From the NCBI RefSeq assembly GCF_963678975.1, contig NC_089281.1:6721277-6785276 (forward strand): a stretch of 64,000 bases of DNA. Direction: 5' to 3'. Each line of letters starts with the position of its first letter. Position 1 is the first letter of the stretch. A program made the position numbers and the translations under genes. The notes beneath the pieces were generated by a model. That model did no database searches. It saw only the letters and a program-made list of their open reading frames with translations, and had not been told where the DNA came from. Source of the DNA: Dysidea avara (taxonomy: Eukaryota > Porifera > Demospongiae > Dictyoceratida > Dysideidae). Of the stretch, positions 35,001 to 50,000 are shown one piece after another.

Positions 35001-38000
35001 CCTGGCGAGGGACCTGTTACCATCCACTGAACAACTGTGGCTCCAATGTTTCCACCATCTCTTTCCACAGTGAAACTTACATGCAGTACTCCCTGACCAG
35101 GGGATGGGTTTTGTATTATCACTCCTGCTTGTGATTCAACTGCAAATCTAATTACTCCATTTGGATCATCACTGGGCTCAATTATAACAGCTGCTACAGT
35201 AATTCCAGCTATAGACGCTCCACCGGTGGCACCAGTCAACTGCACAAAGAATTGCTCCTGAAGTTCAGGGAGGGTATCATCACGTATGGGTATCATTATG
35301 GAAGCCACTTCCTGTCCTTGTGTAAACACCAGTTCACCTTGCAGACTAGCTACAAAATAGTCTTCTCCATTACCTCTGGCACTACCATCAGTTATGTTAT
35401 ATCGTACACTAATGTCTCCAAATGTGCCACCTGATCTGGTCAAGTTTATGTATGCAGTCTGTCCCTCTACAGCTGGAAACATGTTAGTATCAAGTGACAC
35501 TATGCCTCTAGCATTGTCACTTTCCAATATGGTTATCTCTAGTTGATCAACAGTACCCAATATGGGAGGCATATCAATGAGATTACTGTCTCCAACAAAT
35601 GTGAAGCCTCTCAAGTCATCAAAACTGTCCAGTAACTCCACTGACAACAGTCTCACAATAAACGTCTCGTCTAATTCTGGCTCGTCATCATTAATAATAC
35701 TCACTTGAATTTCACCCATTGCAACTCTGTCTGCTATAGTTAGAGCTGAAAAGTATACAACATTAATAAGTATTATTTGGTGTCTATTATATCCTTACAA
35801 TTTTCTGTAGACTGGTAATCACTGCCTGCTACAGCAGACATAGACTCTACTGAATAGTTGACTCTGACTGTACCAATGATGCCAGCATTGCGTGGTACTG
35901 GTATAGTTATAACACCAGACCCTTCCTGAGTCTCTCGAAAGGGTGGAGCTTGGAATTGTATCACACCATGAGGGTAATCACTGGAAGCTACAATCACTTC
36001 TACTTCAGTTTCATTTGTATTAATTGCTAATCGTCCTTGTAATGATGACACCAGGGCAAGTGTGTACTGTCTGGCTATTTCAGGATTGCTATCTTGCAGG
36101 GTCTGTAGTTGTATCAGTTATTGGCCATGAATGTAAACACTGTACATTTACTTACTGAAACAGTGAAATTTGCTGATTGCTGTCCATTGAGCAAAGTAAC
36201 TGAGTCACTAACAATCTGAAATGTGTTAGTGTCCATCGGAGCCAGCTGCCAAACAACAGAAACTTCTCCCAATGTTCCAGCACTCCGAAGAATTCTAGAA
36301 AAATAACATTATGCATGTGGGACAATAGCATTGTGTTTTAGCATACGTGGCAGTAAAGTCTTCTCCCTCATTCACCACTATTCCCAAAGGATATGACTCA
36401 AATCCAAGTATTCCCATTGGATCATTACTTGCAGAAATGACTATGCTTGCTGACTGAGGTGCTGATAGTCTACCACCATTGCTAGCAGATAATAGAGACA
36501 CAGTATAGCTCTCAGATGGTTCAGGTTGGTTGTCACTAATGGCTCGGAGAATAAATTGCTGTTCAGTGATATTCTAAAAGTGATTTGTGAATAATCAAAA
36601 TTGTGTTTATACCAAAAGTTTTTTTCATTACCTCTGGAAAGACAAGAGTTCCACTGTCTGGCTCCAGGTCATCTCTTCCATCACTATTCACTGCCCACTC
36701 AACTACAACAGTTCCTACAAATGATGTTCTACGCATCACCCTGAAGGTTGCCACTTCTGACGAGTTGTCCATAGACTCTGGAATCAGCAGCTACAAACAA
36801 ACACAACATTACCCACCATATAGTTAGAAATAGTTTCATACCACTAAAGTGTCAAGTGCAAAAGTGAATACTCCATTGACGTCATCATTTCTGAGTATGG
36901 TGACAGTAAATGTACCATTATCACCCACTCTGGCTCCCCCAGTTGGTTGAACAATGGAGATCTCAAAAGTCTAATAGGAAAACTAACATGTGATAAACTT
37001 CAAGCAGATACACACTCACTTCTTCTGATTCAGGAATGGCATCATTTACAATGGTCACTATGAACTGAGTAGTGTTTTGTCCTTCTCTAAACTCCAGCGG
37101 TCCCATGTCTACATTATAGTCCATACCCCCACCAACAGCAGTAATTGAGGTGGTAGCAATACTACAGCCCACAATTCCAGTTGTGCCAGCACTACGTGTG
37201 ACAGTGACTGTGAATGTTCTGATGTTTTCAGGAACTCCGACTGTCCCCTCAAAATTCTGAACACCAAACAACAGATAAGTCACTATTACTTGTGGTTTAG
37301 TATGTTAGCTCACCAAGTCTACAACAAAGTTAAGGATTCCTCTTGCATTATCATTTTCGTTTATTTGTATCTCTGCATTTTCAGCATCAGGAAGAGCTCT
37401 CGGTGATAGTGAGTCTTCTCCCAAGGTCCCATCAGCCAGTGTCACATTGGTTATGCTGACAAAGAATGTCTCCATAATTTCCGGCACGTCATCCTGTGCA
37501 GGAATAATGAATAAATTAGTGTTTAGCTTGTCCATAACTTACTGGCAGGATGGTTACACTGATTGTAGTTGAAGTAACATTTTCCATCATTTCAACTGTA
37601 CTTGATGTGAAGGTATAATCCTCCCCAGCTATTGCTGAGGCATCAACAGTGCTACAGAAAGTGAAACATGGTTTACATAGTCATTATCCTGTCTTACAGA
37701 CCTGTATGTGATAAGGATGTCTCCAATGGCTCCTGATAATCTGATTAGTGCCAGCTCCACAACTACTGCAGTATCATTTGGTTCAGGAATCATAACAAGT
37801 AAAGATGCTGAATCCCATGTAATTTGACCATGAGGGAAGTCATTGGCTGCTACACTAATAACTGCTGTCATAGTTGCATCATCAATATATGCCCCTTGGA
37901 CTTCTCCTTCTCTTTGCAATGTCATGCTATCAACACCATCAACTGTAACTTCAGTCAGTACAACTTCAGTTATTTCAGTCAGTTCTGGTAAATTATCAGC

Positions 38001-41000
38001 TTGTATCATTAAAACAATGTTGTCTTCCATAGCACCATCAGGAAATACTACCTATAATCTCAATCAATTTTATGCTACATTTAGATTTAATTCATACCTC
38101 TCCACTAGAAGGATGGATTTCACCTCCAGTGTGGTCCCCTCTTAATTCCCAATTAACATGAACTTGTCCAATTGTTCCGTTACGTCGCTCTACAGTGAGA
38201 ACTACTGTACCATTCTGTTGTAATTCTTGTACTATCAGTGATTGTGAAGACTGAAAAATATGGATTTAGTTTTTTTGCTTTATTCTGTTATTTATTCAAC
38301 ACTTACCTGAGCAAAACCAACTATTCCATGTGCATTGTCATTAGTACGAATTCCAACTATCATAGAGTTGTTTGCCCCAAGCTGTGCCCCACCTGTAGGT
38401 ACTGACAGAAAGACTTGAAATGCTTCCAATGTTTCTGGAATATCATCTTCCAAAATTGTCACAATAAACGTCATGTTTGTTTCATCTTCTGCAAACATCA
38501 GTACTTCTGATCTGTAGACAAATAAACAATGTGTGTAACTATTGTATTACAGCAAGCTATAAGCATGATAGATACCCAGGGGACTTTAACCATTCTAAAA
38601 ACTCTCCCACCATTGTGTCCACCATGACTTACTCATCAAGATAATCTTGTCCTGGCATGGTATCACCACCAAGTGGTCTTATGCCCCATGTGACACTGAC
38701 TTCTCCAAATGTTCCAAATGACCGCAACACAAGAAATTCCACTTCTTCCTGAGTCTCATTAATTAATACAACTGCTAGTCCACCATCAGTTATACTACAA
38801 AAATATTATGTTCAAAGAAAAACGTATAAACTATGTAATATCAATCAACTCACGATCCATCTGTCATCAATTCAAATACTCCATAAGGATTGTCATTGGG
38901 TAATATGGTGATGTCTGCTACAATATCAGATTCATCTAACTGGCCACCACCAGTTACTTCAGTGAGTTGGACACTGTAGGTTTCATTTAGTTCAGGGATA
39001 CCATCTGACACTGCAGTAAGTTCTAGTGTCTAAAAATCACATACACTAACACTGCTGCTATATAACAGTCCTATAATACAGACCATGCTATCCACTCCAG
39101 CTTCAAATACGATTCCACCCATAGCAGGTGTTATTTCTGAAAAGATTGGAGAACTGTGTGTACACTTGTATACTTTATGGAATGTTCATTCGTACCATCA
39201 GCTCCACTGGCTTCTACTTCATACAGAACAGTGATTCTTCCAAATGACCCTCTGTTACGTCTGATTTCTAATTCAACTGTTTTAGAAAACATGTATTGTG
39301 CATAAAAGAACATGATACTTTGTGCTAGTTACTGACCGATTTGTGACTCTTCTACTTCAAATGATGTTAATACAAAACTGATAACTCCATTTGGATCATC
39401 ATTAGCTTCAATAGTAACCACAGCTACAAGAGAAATTCATGTTTTTAAATGGTTTCAGACTTGCAACTAGTGACATACTTTGATTGAATGTTCCTAAAGT
39501 CGCCCCTCCCATGGGATTATTTAATTCTACTTGAAATTGTTCATCAATTTCAGGAATATCATCTTGCCCAATTCTGATAGGGATTACTTGTTCCATTACA
39601 CCATCTCCAAACACTAATATCTATACCACAGAATGTACGTGCGACACTAGAATAATAAAGATATAAGGAATTTACCCCTGATGTCATTGTGATGTAATCT
39701 GTAGGTAAGCCCATTGCGTTAGTATTGATGTTTATGACTCCATATAGCACTGAAACTTCCCCAAATACTCCTCTGCTTCTCAGTACCGTGAGATTAAACT
39801 GACCAATATCTTCACTGACCCTACAGTGAAGACAATAATGATGGTACATGTGTGCATGTTTTGATCAAATAACTTACCTAAAAGATTGGGCAGAGAAGCC
39901 TATTTCTCCTTGAGGACTATCATTTGGGGTCACTTCCACTTGTGAGATGTTGGCATTTCCTAATGCTGGAGGTATGGTATCTGGTATGTTGTCTACAAGT
40001 TGTACATCGGTGAGTTGAACAATAAATACTTCAGTGAGTTCTGGAATATCATCCTATAAATGATATAAATGTCTTTTAAATGTATCTCCAAATTTGTCAT
40101 TACTAACATCAATTAAAGGGACTTGTATAACAGTCGACGCTTGTCTGTCTTGAAGTATCACACTTTGCGTGCTTGAATTAAAGTCTTCACCAGAGGTGGC
40201 AAGTGACTGGCCACTGCTGAGAGGTGATAGGCTACCTTCTTGTGCTTCAAAGCTAACCATAATAGCACCTACAGAGAATCTATGCATTCAACATAGTTAT
40301 ATAATACTGTACTTTACCTATTGTTCCAAACATCCTCATGACTGTGAGTTCAAGAGTTGCAGCTTCATCTGTTACTATATCAAGTGAACTAGCCTGAAAC
40401 TCTACAATTCCATGTGGGTTGTTGCTTGCTCGGATTGTTATGATAGCAATGGAAGATGTTTGATCCAGTACGGCAACTCCACCACTGGATGATATGTCAG
40501 TAGAAAGTGTTTCCACTGATGTAATGTTGACAGTGTATGGTTCAGAAATCTCGGCCGTAGCATCAGCCAAGACTTCCAAAATAATGGAGGTTGTATCTTC
40601 ACCCTGCAAAATTTCACACATCAAAATCTGTATAGTTAATGATAAGAAGAGTGCATGATTTTAGTATTAAATGCTATTACTGAGAGAATGAACTCGTAAT
40701 GTTGTTATTTGTGTGCTAACCTCATTAAATACAGCTGAACCAGTTATGTTAACAAACTCAGCAGAGACATCAGGACCAGTTACTTCCCATGTGATTCTCA
40801 CTCTTCCCAGGCTACTCACAGTTCTAACAGCTGTTAAATTTACTTGTTCACCTTCGCTGACTACAGCTGATCGTGAGAAAGGGCCAAAGCCCACAACACC
40901 AGCAGCCCTGTCATTAGCCATGATGGTAACAACAACTCGGCCTCCATCCCCATCTGCAATACTTGCACCTCCAGTCACTCCAGTTAATTGCACAATAATG

Positions 41001-44000
41001 TCTTCATTCCTTTCAGGGATGTCATCTTCCAGGATAGACAGAATGATGATAGAGCTATCCATGCCATCTTGGAAAGTGATGGAAGCGCCAGAGGCCATAT
41101 AATCTTGTCCAGCTGTGGCAGTACTTCCAGTTATTTGCCATGACACCACCACATTGCCAATAGTTCCGCCCAATCGCCTCACTGTCAATGTGACTGCAAG
41201 ATTATCTGATTCTGGTACTGTGATCACATTCATGTCAGTGTTGGCGTACAAGAAGAATTCTCCACGTGCATCGTCATTTTCAAGGATTATCACATCAGCA
41301 CTGGACAATGATCCAATCTGAGGTTCATTCTCTGCTAACACAGTTCTGCCAACTACTTGAACTGAATTTAGCACCACAATAAAAGTTTCATTTAATTCTG
41401 GTGTAATATCATCCATAGTGTTTACAGAAATTTCTCCTACATTAATCCCAGCTGGTATTGTTGTACTTGCATTAGTAGTAACAGTAAAGTCATCGTGGGT
41501 AGCTTGTGAACGCTCTAGTGGTCTCACCTGCAGAAAATAAATATCAAGATTCATAGTTATACTTATAAAGATTTGTATGTACCATGTCACTGTCTTTTTC
41601 ATAATACTGTACTCCACTTGATGAGACACTATTCTCTGAATTCCTGGAAACAGCATAGAGGACACATGACCTGGCAGTAGTATCTAATCCAAATGACTGG
41701 CAAGCTCTCCGAGACAAGCACTGTGAGGAACATGTCATCAAAGCACTTGACCCAAGATTGCTAAAGCTTCCAATGCTCGATCCCATAATTGTTATGTCTG
41801 CAACTGGAGGCAAAAAGTAGTCAGTGACAGCTCTTCCAGTTCTCTCAGCCAAAACTGTTAAGTCCAGTGTACGAACAGTGTAAAATATCTCCAAGTCCCC
41901 AAATGCACCAAAACTGAAGAAAAAAAATAATGAAGTTGCAAGTACATTCTTTCGTGTACCTTCTTTGTAGTGTTAGCAATGAAACATTCCCTTCTTCAGT
42001 TGTATAACTTCCTTGAGAAAACATGACTGTTCCATATGGGTTATCATTAGCTACAATGGTTATAGTTGCTTGAGAATTTGAAGTAATGCGAACTCCACCA
42101 GTTGGATTATGCAGTTCAACAGTAAAGACCTACAAAATAAGTGCATAATTTCAGACATACCTAAAACTACAGTGTATCTAACCTCATCATCTTCAGGAAT
42201 ATTGTCTGGCTGAATTTCTAGTGTAATAGTTCTCTCCCTCATATCTGTGATAAACTGAACTGAACCACTAATTGGTTGAATATCTGCGGCTGGATTTGAC
42301 CCTGAAAAAATTTCAATAAATAATTAAATATTTGCTACTAACATTTAATAACCTTCAACTCTTGTTAACCGCCATTGTGCTGACACTACTCCAACAGAAC
42401 CTCCAATTCTGTTAACAGTCAGTGTTATCATATTTGTTCCAGCTGCCTCCATCGCATTTGTCACTATCCTACTACCACCAGCAAACTCTGCAATTACCAT
42501 CAGTACATAAAACTCCTGTATACAAATACTGTAAGGGAATACCTAGTGCTCCATTAGGATCATCATTGGCTAAGATGGTCACTGTAGTTGTCAGTATTCC
42601 ATCTAACCTAGCACCTCCAGAAACACTAGTTAGACTGACTGTAAAACTCTCAGAAAACTCAGGAACATTGTCGTCAATAGTATCCAGTGAAATTGTGCCT
42701 TCATTTTGTTGATCAAAAATGTTAAGGACACCTACTATAGGTCTGAAATCACTGAAGTCAGCAGTGCCAATGGTTGTCATCCATTGAACAGTGATCTGCA
42801 TGAAAGTGATCAAACACCAAATCATTTTCATGACCACTAGCATCAACTCACATCTCCAAAAGTTCCGGCAGATCGTATAACAGTGAGGAACCGTTCTGTG
42901 TTAGGTTCTGTGGTATTAAATTCAGCACTAGAAAACTGTACAACTCCTCTAGCATCATCATTCTCTGCTATTATGATTTCTGCCACTGAAGAGTCTCCGT
43001 CTATTCTTACACCGGTAGCTGCATAAAGAAGGAATACAATACCACTCAAGTTGTATTCAGCAAAATTTCCTCACCATTTCCTCCAGAGCCACCTTCTTGG
43101 AACAGATATGCACCAGTTAATCTGATGAACACACTTTCATCCAGCTCAGGAAAATCATCACTATAGATGGTAATTGCAATGTTGGCTGATGTTTGACTTG
43201 CTTCGAAGATTATTTGGCCTTCGTCTGCTTCATAATCTGCTCCAGCTGTCGCAAGACTGTATGAAAATGATAATATTCACTTCACTAGTACAAATATTTG
43301 CCTCTACTCACTTGTCAGGGTCTCTGTTGACCTGCATTGGATTTGTCAGTAAAGTAGCATAATTAACAACAACCCTTTCTATTGTTCCAAACAGCCTGTC
43401 AACTGTGACATTCATGCTGGTTATATTTTCAGAAACACGCAATGGTCTAAATGCTGGCGGGAAACTGAATACTCCATAAGGATCATCACTGGCTTGAACA
43501 GTAATCACTGCTTCAGTGTTTCCCATGTTACTCAGTCTACCTCCCCCAGTAACATTTACTAAAGCAATAGTGACCATCTCATCTAACTCAGGAAGCTGCA
43601 TGGGTTGTAAACAAACAGTTTAATATGCACAGAAGACATGAATAGCTCTACCTGATCTTCCAGAATGGTCACAGTAAAACTATTTTCATTTTGGCTAATC
43701 GTAAAGTTGATACTGCCAGCAGAAGGCACAACATCTTCTGCAAACTGTTGTGCTTCCCAGTACACAGTAACTTCTCCAAGGTCTCCACCCATTCGCTGAA
43801 CAGTAAATGTTACTTGTGTGCTGGGAGCTTCCTCTACCACTTGAGATAGACTATCTGTGTTAAATGAAAATACTCCAAAAGCATCATCACTAGGTTCAAT
43901 CTGAATTGTTATGCGACTTCCTATACCAAGTGATGGAGCTTGAGGATCTGTAATGCAAATAAGATACTAAATAATATGAGATTTATAGAACTCACTTCCT

Positions 44001-47000
44001 GAGGGATTAGATAATTCAACATTGAATGTTTTTAGTAGTTCGGGAATGCTGTCATCATTGAGAACAATATCTATGTTCTGTGCTCGAACACCGGGAGGAA
44101 AGTTTAAAGTGCCTACATTAGTTTGATAGTCAGGTCGTACTCCAGATGCTATTGCAGTTCCGTCAACTGTCTGGTACTCCACACTGACTGTTCCCTCACT
44201 ACCTTGGGCTCTCACAACATACAACCTTATTGTACCATTCTCTTCCATTACACTTAATACAGGAGATTCAGTGGCTGCTGGAACAAATGGATCCCCTGGA
44301 GCTGGGGGTGAAGAAGTTGTAAACTGTAGTAGACCATAAGGGTGATCGTTTTCTTCCACAGTGACAGCTACTTGTGCATTGGTAGCTGATATACTGGCAC
44401 CACTAGTGTCTGTTGAACTGGTCTCGTTGTCAAGTGCAACAGCAGACACTAGGACTATGTTGAAATTCTCTGCTAACTCAGGGATAGTTTCATTCACAAC
44501 CATAACATCAAATGTCTGCAAAGTAAATAAGTGTAATATTCAAGTGTTACATAGTTAATACAAAGTCTTACTGCATTGGAAACTTGTGGGTCAAAAACTA
44601 TCTCATCAGTGGAGGGGTAAAAGTCACCAGTAGATAATGGTCGGACTTCCCATGTCACCAACACTGACCCAAAACTACCTCCCACTCTGACCACCTCAAA
44701 TGATAGCGTGTCAGCTTCATTAGCCATCCTTGAAACTAGTGATTCAGTGGCAAAAGCAAATTGTCCATTGGCTCTATCACTCTTTAGAACTACATGGTCA
44801 AATATTATAATCGATAATTGTGACTCATTGTGTAGTTGTGTACCTGTTAAACTGGCTTGACTATTTGGTCTTTCAATGATTCTTCCTTTGCTACTGGAGA
44901 ATCCAAGAGCGACCACCAATGGGGTGTTTGGCTCAGCAATATCATCATTTATTGACATCACAGTGATACTCTGTATATCAACATCTTGCTGGTACTGCAG
45001 GTAGCCAGTGATTGGAGTAACATGGGCAGCTGCACCATCACCAGAAAGTAATACTATATCACTGGAGTGGAGCACCATAATTATATGTGACTTGTAATAG
45101 TAAAACTCGAGCCACTTACTCAGTGCTCAAAGCGGAGGAATAGAATCGTGCATCTTGCATAGCACCAACAAAAGTACCTCCACCAACTACAAATTCTGAA
45201 CCATTAACATCTACTACTGCACCACTCAAAGTCCTGAAATAAATGATGATATTACAGTCAAGTAAAATATAAGTTCACCTTGTTGCCACATTGTCACCAT
45301 CAAAATAAATTTTAGCTATCGTTTGAGTTATGGTCACTGCTATATGATGAAAATTTCCATCTTCCAATTGTGACTCTACAATTCTAGATGATTCAACAAC
45401 AGCAGTGCTGAATACCTAATACAACAGTGTTGCTTCAATTAGCTACACATATGTAATAGATACATACTGTTGTGCCAGTTTGATAGGTGTATTCAAACTG
45501 TATTTGGTAGTTCCCTGAATCAAAAATTAACGATAAGCTGAAGGGTGTACGACTACCCAGAGTTCTTTTGGTCATCAAGAGACCAGACAGAGTTGGCATT
45601 ACCCATACACTGATTGAGAAGCTGCCTGCCACACTTGGTGTATAGAAATCCATTACAATTGCACTACCTGTAATGTCAACAATACTTAAACAACTATTAA
45701 TGGTAGTATACTCTCACTGTTTGAGTCATCAAACTGGTATGCTGTTGTATTTGTATTGGGACGTCCTGTCAACATTATGACAGAAGCAGTTGTAGATGCC
45801 AATAGTAAGTCAGTAAACATTGGTAGCATTGCTCCACTTTCAGGGAGGACTTCCCATACAACCTGCAAGAGTTACACCCATAATATGAATGTAATGTAAA
45901 GCTCTATCTGAAGTATTTACCATCACATTGCCAAATGTGCCTTGATTCCTGTTAACATCCAAGTCAACCATTCTTGACCCACCAGCTGGAATGTCTTCAG
46001 GAATTTCCACATCTCGTGAAGAAGCTTCAAACTCATATGCACCAAAAGGATCATCATTTTCTAGTATTGTTACACTAGCTACCATTCCACTGGAAGCAAA
46101 TGATCCTGAATTAACATTCAATAGCCGGAATTCAAACAATTCCGTAAGTTCTGGCACAACATCATCTATTACATTAAACTCAATTAGCTGATAACTTTCA
46201 TCCTCAGGAAAAGTGAGTGTCCCAAATGTAATTGAAATGTCTTCACCAGAAACAACCGACTGATCAAGATTATTGAATACACCCCACGTCACTGTAGAAT
46301 TTCCAAAAGTACCTCTAGTTCGGTTTACTCTAAATAAGCACATACATAAGCATTAGCAGTCAATACAGGCAACACTATTGGTCTCTTACCCTAGCTGATT
46401 TCCTTCATCCCCTTCCATCAAATTAAGAGAAGTTACAGTGAACAAGAACACACCATAAGGATCATCATTTTCCGTTATGTCTATTGTGATAATTCTGGGC
46501 TGGACAATAACAGCATCACCTACATGTGAAGCAGTGTAAGTTGCATACTTAACACTGAAGCACATACAGTTTAGCACATACCTGTTGTATTTACTAATTC
46601 TAATGTGAAGCGTTCTGCTATCTCGGGAACGTCATCATTCGTAATGTTAAGAGATATCTCAGCTTCTCTTATTCCACTTGTAAACATCACTTCATAAGTA
46701 GACAGCAAATCTACATCATCACTTGCAGCAGTCAGAAAAGAGAACTCAAATGTTGCTGTGGCTAATCCATTTGCTTGTCCGCCACGTGTCACACGGATAG
46801 ATACTTCATCTCCTTCATTGACTGACAGAGAGCTCCTTGTAAAAGAAATTGGATCATCATTTTGTAGGATAGTTAACCGGGCCTCAGCACTGTTGAGATC
46901 AAGCCTTCCAAGATTGTTTATGTTCAACTCTACTGTAAAAGTTTGATTACCCTCTGGAAGCTGCAAATATGAAAAGAAATGTTGTACTACATACTAATAT

Positions 47001-50000
47001 ACATGGTAACATGTCTTACATTATCTGAAACAGAATCTATGTAAAACATTTCTGTGTTTTGGTTTGCTCTAAACAGTACACCTCCTTCTGTGGGTGATAT
47101 ATCTGATGTAGCATTCACAACAGTCCAATTTACTATAACATCTTCAAACAACCCTTGCATTCTTTGGACAGTAAACACTGCCCGGTATGGGGTGATATCA
47201 CCACCAAAATCAGGTGGAATTTCAGCTATACAATAGAAATGTGAAGGTCAATAGCTATAGCTACTTTGTCAAATGCTATGTGTGTGCAGTGGCTTACCAA
47301 TAGCAACTTGAAGAGAGTCTTGTGCAAATGAAAAAATGCCATTAGCATCATCATTTTTGGCAATGATAATATCTACCGTTGTCCTGTTACCCAGAAGGTT
47401 TGTGTTGCCATCTAACTGAGACAGTTGTATGCTATATGTTTCATCAATCTGGATTTTAATAGTTTAATATTTACAAATCATCTGCATTAATTAGCTGCAT
47501 ACTTCAGGAGTTGTATCATCTACTGCTATGATATTGATCAGATATGAAGTTTGTCGACTTGAGAATGTAGCCAATCCAGTAGCACCAATGAGATCCGTTT
47601 GACCTATTCAAATTGTACTTTGTGCATGGCTAATAATGATAGATATCAAGCTACCTACCAATAGGACTGGTCTGATATGAGATTGATACTTCACTTAGTG
47701 AACCTCCAATTCTTTCAATAGCAAGAGTTATCACTCTTGTATTGGATTCCTAGAATGTACATAGTTGAATGATATTCATACAATGTATCCTTCCACTTAC
47801 ATTCACCCTATGTGGACCAGCTGTACTAACAGCAAACTGAAACACTCCATCAGGATTATCATTACGAGATATAGTAATGGTTGATGTATTCTAACATTTA
47901 CATATCAGTACTGACTACATACAGCAAGTTGGTGCTTACATCGCTAGAGCTGATACGCTGATTTGGTTGAGTGACAAAATTTAATGCTACTTGAAACTGC
48001 TCATCAATTTCTGGCTCATCATCTCCCTGAATGGCTAGTGGGATGGTTACATTGTTGGAACCTGTGTTCATATAATATATATAAGTAAAGGTTAATATGA
48101 TACATTCCCTCTACTAACCTGAAGGGATTGTGACTGGCCCCCCTGTCCCAGCAATATCTGATGTAAGATTGAAATCTGTACTGATTCCTATTGCACTCCA
48201 GAACACTGTTGCATCTCCTGAAAAGCCACTTCGAGTTATCACCAAGTTGACAGGGGCTAATAGCTGTAGTTCTGGCTCCATAGCAGTTACCATGAGTGAC
48301 TGTGTAGTAAATTTGATTTCTCCATTTGCAGCCTCTTGTGGTACTGAAATAAACAGACTTGACCGAATCCCAATCCTTGGAGACAACAGTTGTGATCTTG
48401 GTATCAAAGTGCTTGCTAAAAATAAGTTTATATACTACAGTACAAATAAATATGCACCTCTTGTCACTTACATGAAGACAACAAGACTCCTGTAATATTT
48501 ATCCAGAAAAATCCTTCTTGCTCTAAAAATGCATTAGTTGCTATGTTTACCTCAACAGTCATTTCAGTTTGACCACCAAGCATATTTACTGAGTTAGCTT
48601 GGTTAGTGAACACTGATGTATCACCATTAGCAGGATCTGTTATGCCAGGTGGTAGGTAAACAGCAGTATATTCCACAGTAATCACTCCTTCACTACCCCC
48701 ATATCGAATAATTGTCAGCTCCAGTCTGCGAGGCTCCTAAAAGAAATTATGTGTGAATACCAGTCACAAATTTAATGATGACTTACTGGATTGACTCGGA
48801 GCTGACTTTCGGCACCCCATTCTATTCTGCCATAAGCATCATCACTATCCCGCACTGTCAATGATACTATACGTTCATTTTCTGCCCCTAGTCTCCCAGT
48901 TCCTTCTACCACAGCATTTAGCATAACCGTGAACAGTTCAGGTATTTCAGGATCAGAATCATCAAATGCTGTAATTTCTAACACAGCTTGTGACTGTCTG
49001 TGTGGTATAGTAATAGTTCCATTAGGTGGCATGAAATCAGATTCAGCTGGATTATTATTGTTATCCACCACAGTCCATGTAACAGTGATGTCCCCATTAG
49101 TACCAACAGTTCGTTGCACAGTGAACATGGCTGTTGTGCCGTCACTGCCATCTTCAGAAATAATTACACCTGCAACGTGGTTAGGAAATTTCACCAACTT
49201 ATAATAAAAATGCTACACAGTGAAGATGACTTTAAACACACGCCTTAATTCCCTTGACTTACATACAAATACAACATACTTATACTTACAATTTATCATT
49301 GTCACACATGCAAATGAAATCCTTTGACTACTACAGCACAACCATAATGAGGAAATACAGTTCATTACACCACTAAACAAACTTTTCATTAGTGCCAAAG
49401 GTATCAGCTAAGGCAATGCAGGCACTTGGAATAATCAAGAGGACCTAAACAAAGAATCCCTTTCTGCTAGCTTACAAACCTTAGATTAGACCATACTTGG
49501 AGTATTGTGTTCAGCTCTGAAACCCTTATTTAGTTAAAGACATTGACATATTAAAGAAAGTCCAAAGCAGAGCTACTGTACTTGTAAAGAATATTGCTAC
49601 TTTACCATATGAGGACAGATTAAGATATCTTGATTTGTACTCATTATATTGTCGAAGGAAGAGAGGCCTGGGAGATCATATAGAAACTTTCAAAATCTTA
49701 AACTCAATGACATCTATTAACCCAGAGTCCTTTTACCCTATTTAGTGAAACATGAACAAGATGACTCACACTAAAGTATATAAGAACAGATTTTCTTTGG
49801 CATCTACCCAGAACTTTCTAACTAGTTAATGATTGAACTTCTTACCTGAAGAGGTCATTTCAGTAAATTCCATTTCTATGTTTAGGAACTTGTTAGATAA
49901 GTAGCACTGGCATAATCTAGGATATGGACTTATAATAGGCCAGTGGCCTAAATGTATACTTGATTGTATATATGATTATAATAGTAATAATTGTACTGGA

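Noticed and set aside
40713-41102. 129-codon open frame (+)
   Set aside because: Antisense shadow of Calx-beta coding sequence; the minus frame shows clear domain motifs.
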